From Phoronis australis (Eukaryota > Phoronida > Phoronidae), in contig NMRA01000827.1 in assembly GCA_002633005.1 (NCBI GenBank), positions 11,451-55,791 on the forward strand: 44,341 bases of DNA. Reading direction: 5' to 3'. Positions within the stretch are counted from its first letter, which is position 1; each line of letters begins with the position of its first letter. The notes under the pieces are model-generated. The model worked only from the letters and a program-made list of their open reading frames with translations, was not told the DNA's origin and did no database searches. Made by a program: the position numbers and the translations under genes. Shown here one piece after another: positions 40,560 through 44,341 of this stretch.

Positions 40560-41050
40560 CAGTTTATGTTACAATTACAGCTCTTAGCACTGCTGTTCTT
40601 GAAATGTATAACGCCAGGCTTTTAAATTGACAAAGATGATACCTTTGAAATAAAGTAACTACATGTACTCCAGCATCATCTGTTACATTTGTTAGTAAAT
40701 TACGGCGAACGTTACCAAGGACAGGACAGTGACATATAAAATGCATCTCGTCCTTAATTTAATGTTACCACCTATTGCATATTCTACAAATTCTCTCACT
40801 CTCGGATGAACCTGCATGCCACCCTGTTTCAATGTAAAGCTTAAGCATTGAGCACCTACAACGAGCAAGTATTTTCTTCAGGTAGGGGTCAAAAAGTACA
40901 TGTATTTTCTCATTATAACTCCATTTTGATAGTTCAAAAATTGATATTGAGTTGAATTATTGATTAAAGCGATATAATTTTGAGCATCACAGTCATTTAG
41001 ATCTGAAAAGAATAAATCCACGTCACCCGGTCCTTATAACCATATCTCTC
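40560..41050 (-). pseudogene. Non-LTR retrotransposon (LINE) tail, reverse-transcriptase ORF C-terminus
   Basis: Minus-strand frames give, in order, VDLFFSDLNDCDAQ, DPYLKKILARCRCSMLKL, YIETGWHAGSSESERICRIC and DEMHFICHCPVLGNVRRNLL. This is the typical end of a LINE ORF2: the (R)xS...L.IE.GR-like segment, the CxxC, the E-x-HFxxxCP motif and the following R-x-x-L. Two or more frame changes and stops interrupt it. Only the C-terminal part remains; no fingers, palm or endonuclease are seen. Confidence 0.72.
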
Positions 41051-41115
41051 CAAACCCGTAGGTACATAATTATATACAATATTTTCACAGAATATACCCA
41101 GTTGTGAATGTCGCC

Positions 41116-41661
41116 TATGGTTGGCGAGTTCGACATAAATTGGATTTAAAACTGACATCAATTCAAAGTATGTCAGGCATAAATCAAATTGATGTGAGAC
41201 ATAAGTAGAATTGTCTGATATGAAATAGTTGGTTTCTGCCATGATTCTCCAATAATATCGCAGTTTAAACTTCATTAATGTCAACCATAATCCAATTTCA
41301 GACATAGATAAGATTAATGTGATATCCACAATTATTCTATTTGTGGCTGATATAATCGTGCTTATGTCTGGCATAAGTCAGCCAATGAGAATCATCGATA
41401 AATTCTCCACCCTTACTACGCAAGCATGGCACGTCTTACGGATCTTGCTGTTTTTCTGCAAAATTCAAAGCGAAATACGAATGTGAAAGTGCTCCGGCGC
41501 TGAAAGAACTGATGTCATGTCCATTCGAACGAATTAGTGTATCAACCATTCTCATTGTCAGACATAATTACAGTGTATTTATATGAATCAGAAGTACATC
41601 TGACATAAATCAGACTTATGTGAGACATAAACCCGAATTATGTCACCCTCCGCCAACCATA
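41116..41661. mobile_element. Inverted-repeat element, about 545 bp, GACATAA-rich
   Basis: Starts TATGGTTGGCGAGTTCGACATAA; the complement of its end reads TATGGTTGGCGGAGGGTGACATAA. Sub-terminal regions on both sides are built from GACATAA, TCA and AATT words in opposite orientation, for example GTGAGACATAAG (about 41193) and GTGAGACATAAA (about 41621). The centre (about 41380-41540) is different sequence. No coding capacity. It lies just upstream of the LINE tail on the minus strand. Confidence 0.72.
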
Positions 41662-41699
41662 CATGCAGCACACTCCCATTTGAGGAATGAATGTGAGTT

Positions 41700-43100
41700 C
41701 CCCCGGAATATGCCTGCTCTTAATTCCGGAAGAGATACTATAACGGAGTCAACGCTGTCATGTGATTTTAGTCATAGGAGTGGTCAGAATTTAAGCGATT
41801 TCCTCGTTGGTAAGACACAATATCGCTTTGAGATAGCACCTGAATAAGTAAGTGCCTTTTATTTTGTTTATGAAACTCTTCAGTCAATTTTGTAATGGTG
41901 TATCCATATTTAAACGTTTTCGCTGAATCAAATTAGGCCTGTGTATATTTGCGTTACGACCAAGAACAACGACACAATCATCGACTATTGAAAACAGCGT
42001 CTTCGGTCTTTACCAGGCTTGTCTAGTCGTAAAATTGCGGATGAGAAAATGACGCATGTACGCAATGCCTATGACTTGAGTATCGCGGCAACAAGTTAAG
42101 ATCGGATAAGCATATAGCCATATAAATCGTAAAGGGCTTTGATTAAGAATCCTACATTGACAACTGAACAGGGGCGAAGAAGCTGCAGCCACCGTCGAAT
42201 AAATCAATTCACGTATGTGCAGGACATGTGTTAACTGAGCAAACTGAACCTCAATTTCTCGTCTTCTTAAGTCTTAACTTTGTTCATTTTTGTGACGTTT
42301 TAAAGTTCCCTATTAAGGGATATTTGTAGACTGAAACAAAAATATTCTAGTATGAGACACAAAGCAAGTAGTGCAATAATATTGAGTGTGGTTGTTGCCT
42401 CCGGTGCCAAATATCCTCGCCTACGCATCTGTCCCATGATCGGAGTGTGCGTTTCAGTTTCGATGAGTCATTCATTGCAGAGGACAATACATCGATTGAG
42501 TGGCATCTTGTACTTGGACATTGCATCTCTACATCGACCACGGAAACCGGTGTCTCCATCTTTATGTAACGATTTTTGATATAATAAGCTCTTGTTGTGT
42601 TGAACAGGGCAAGTATCATACTAGGGATGTCATCACGACAATAAAATACTGTGTAAATAAATGAAGTGAAATGTTAAGGACAGAAACTGGTGATTTTTAC
42701 GAGTCTGACTTCTAAAATTGAATTCCTCTTGAAAAGTTACTGTAGAATCTTCTTTAGCAGAAGAAATACGATAAATATTAGCCAAAACATTGCGATGTAT
42801 ATTAGTCGATGCGTGTTTATATTAAAGTGTAATTTGCAAGGTCCAAGTATGTTAAATTGTAATGATATTTTCAAGGTATTGCTATTTGGATGTATTTTAT
42901 TCAAATTATCGTATAATTGTATCTTTAGTTATTTTGAAAAAGTAAAAATAAAAATTCCGCGAAAAGTTGACCTTTGACACCGTGACATGGTGTTGGGGAA
43001 CACAAACTAGATCATTATTATGCAGTTCACCGCCATTAAAGCACAGTACACGACGAACAAAGACCGTTCAATCTTGGCGTATTTTAGTAATGATGCATCG
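41700..43100. other. Interval with no clear gene
   Basis: AT-rich. A minus frame beginning METPVSVVDVEMQC (ATG near 42562-42560) runs about 71 codons with a fair start context, but with no motif and with a competing frame. A plus ORF at 42690-42977 is low-complexity. Neither is convincing. Confidence 0.4.
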
Positions 43101-43109
43101 GTGTGTTTA

Positions 43110-43424
43110 GTTATCTCACTAGTGAGATAATATTTTGGCGGGAATCGAGGCCGGTTTCGAACCCGGCGGTGCGCATGAGTTTCGAGTCGTCGACTTTACC
43201 ACTGTACCACTCAGTGGCTGACGTCATCGACCGTGAAAATAGAATACTTAAATGAGCACGCGCAACAATCGCATGTTCAAAAAAGGGCATTGTACCGACA
43301 TTTATACGTCATGAAAAATAAGAGACATAATTTCCATAAAAACGATATTTCAATTCAGTTAAATTTATGTCTTATTTTCTCTCACTTGTAAATCACCGAT
43401 TTCCAAGAATGCGGGTATCGTGTC
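43110..43424 (-). mobile_element. 315-bp tRNA-bearing element, copy 2
   Basis: Inverted counterpart of 26651-26965. Starts (plus coordinates) with a 20-bp palindrome centred on TCACTAGTGA at 43111-43130, then the tRNA-like part (about 43137-43219; on minus, A-box GTGGTACAGTGGTAA, B-box GGTTCGAAACC), and ends GGGTATCGTGTC. Flanks differ from copy 1, which fixes the element limits. It abuts the P2X7-like exon at 43442. Confidence 0.8.
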
Positions 43425-43441
43425 TAACTAATTAAAAAGAA

Positions 43442-43739
43442 AATCCATGGAGCTCAAAGTCCTCCTCATTTCCTGGCGGTGGGTAGAAAACTCTGATGCA
43501 GGCTACTAATCGCATGATGAAATGACAAAAAGGACAGTTCGTCCTAAGTGACCGCGTACCCATCTTTGGAACTGTCTGAAGGCCACGTACCGCATCTCTT
43601 TATCCAATGGTCTGTCATAGCCATCAGGATATTGACTTTTGTATTGCAGCCATGCAGTCTCCAAAACATCACGCTTGATGCATACAGGTTTAAAACCCCC
43701 ATGCTCCACAATACATTTTTCTTCAGTGTAAGTTGTCAC
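43442..43739 (-). CDS. P2X7 C-terminal (ballast)-like domain exon
   Basis: The minus frame after a possible acceptor (TTCTGACAG) reads EEKCIVEHGGFKPVC, then VLETAWLQYKSQYPDGY, MRYVAFRQFQRWVRGHLG and FVISSC. Order and spacing match the conserved block shared by the P2X7 receptor tail and many invertebrate P2X7-like proteins: Cys-I-T, VL, RxxAYRxxxRW, LPSC, then IR-x-x-(F/Y)P. The frame ends two codons after SSC, but a shifted frame continues VACIRVFYPPPGNEEDFELH to about 43442, so two extra bases break it just after the PSC motif. The upstream WCxCxxC half is not found here. Probably a pseudo-exon, or a real exon with an error. Confidence 0.68.
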
Positions 43740-43830
43740 TGTCAGAATATAGTCTGACAGTATTTTTAGTTGTATTGTTTTGTTTTGTTATTCTGTTTGA
43801 TTGGCATGACCCCTGAGTTAAGTACAGTTA

Positions 43831-43958
43831 TGATGTAATTTGTTTACTACAAAATAGTGTGGAACTTTCTAGAAGACTGAGGTCAGAACAGTGATGATGT
43901 AATTTGTTTACTACAGTATAGTGTGGAACTTTCTAGAAGACTCTAGCATGACAGTGAT
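43831..43958. repeat. 64-bp tandem duplication
   Basis: TGATGTAATTTGTTTACTAC at 43831 recurs at 43895; both are followed by ATAGTGTGGAACTTTCTAGA. A partial third echo (GGAATATTCTAGAGACT) is at about 43971. High similarity suggests a recent event. Confidence 0.85.
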
Positions 43959-43981
43959 TGATGAAGTCTGGAATATTCTAG

Positions 43982-44296
43982 AGACTAGTACATGTCCAGT
44001 GGTGTGCTCTTCACTGGAAACACGTTTCAGTCGGTGAAGACAATGATGGAGTTTGGAAAAGTCAAGTTTTTTTTTCGAAAACAACATTCAACAACATTCA
44101 GAATTCCTATTTAATACCAGTTGTCAATGACACATACATGTCACAACATCTCGAGTTGGTGGCGGAATTCATGGAGAAGGAGAACTTGTCTGACTCACCA
44201 GGGCGGTCCGCCAAGTATACCACATGCACTCTAATGGAGGAAGAGACCAAAAAGATAATTGATGTGGAACTCGGAACAGCACAAGCATTCAATTGA
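43982..44296 (+). pseudogene. DSPG-type DDE transposase fragment (Kolobok-like?)
   Basis: The plus frame is open from 43982 to TGA at 44294-44296. It contains TTFNNIQNSYLIPVVNDTY, then ELVAEFMEKENLSDSPGRSA, KYTTCTLMEEETKKIIDVEL. Many invertebrate transposon-derived proteins share TFxxIQ...YLxPVVND, then GDGRxDSPGxSAKY and LME..TKKI. Here the GDGR that should precede DSPG is absent: EKENLS stands in its place, with roughly eight residues missing, so one expected catalytic Asp is lost. The stop after AQAFN also falls where the family continues. I judge it an inactive remnant; the superfamily name is from memory and uncertain. The upstream part (43982-44060) has no clear match. Confidence 0.6.
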
Positions 44297-44341
44297 GGTA
44301 GGCATAACAACGCACACAGTGCATTTGCACCAAGATGTGTC

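Noticed and set aside
41620-41847. Plus-strand ORF of 75 codons
   Set aside because: It starts inside the inverted-repeat end of the element at 41116-41661 and has no recognisable domain.

Overview
The window is eukaryotic nuclear DNA. It is AT-rich by eye, has very few long open frames, and carries spliceosomal-type donor and acceptor sites, AATAAA signals, tRNA-derived repeats, minisatellites and many small inverted-repeat transposons. The protein families seen are an MFSD4/NaGLT1-type sugar-transporter relative, THAP zinc fingers, a P2X7-tail-like domain, a DSPG-type transposase and a non-LTR retrotransposon. Together with frequent ACATGTAC-like words they suggest a marine invertebrate, perhaps a non-vertebrate deuterostome such as amphioxus or a hemichordate. 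That placement is inference; the sequence does not prove the species.

Layout. 1-5.2 kb: coding-looking fragments, namely a partial two-module cysteine-rich ORF open to the left edge on the minus strand, a C2H2-like exon, a small unrecognised minus-strand ORF, and two exon-like ORFs on the plus strand. A 400-bp inverted-repeat element interrupts the group. 5.2-13.7 kb: mostly non-coding, with a broken two-exon THAP gene (minus), a dispersed repeat and a tandem pair of tRNA-headed SINE-like units. 13.9-20.6 kb (block A) and 27.4-37.05 kb (block B): a direct segmental duplication. Each block holds one intronless-CDS membrane transporter (499 and 498 aa), a conserved probable 5' UTR intron, a conserved 3' flank and a short conserved open block on the opposite strand. 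Block B has grown by insertions: a 223-bp Harbinger-like MITE whose empty site survives in block A, about 3.2 kb inside the putative intron, and a 24-bp minisatellite. 20.6-27.4 kb: a broken THAP gene, a near-perfect hairpin, a large foldback element and a 315-bp tRNA-bearing element. 37-44.3 kb: three repeat arrays or minisatellites and several inverted-repeat elements, a LINE tail, the inverted partner of the 315-bp element, a P2X7-tail-like exon, and a transposase fragment at the right edge.

The only intact full-length genes are the two transporter paralogues. Both lie on the plus strand and are probably transcribed separately from duplicated promoters. They differ at about 42 residues plus one indel by hand alignment, yet share long stretches that are almost identical at synonymous sites and into the 3' UTR. 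That points to a recent duplication or to gene conversion. Everything else reads as partial exons of larger genes or as decaying mobile DNA. No operon, CRISPR array or bacterial feature is present.
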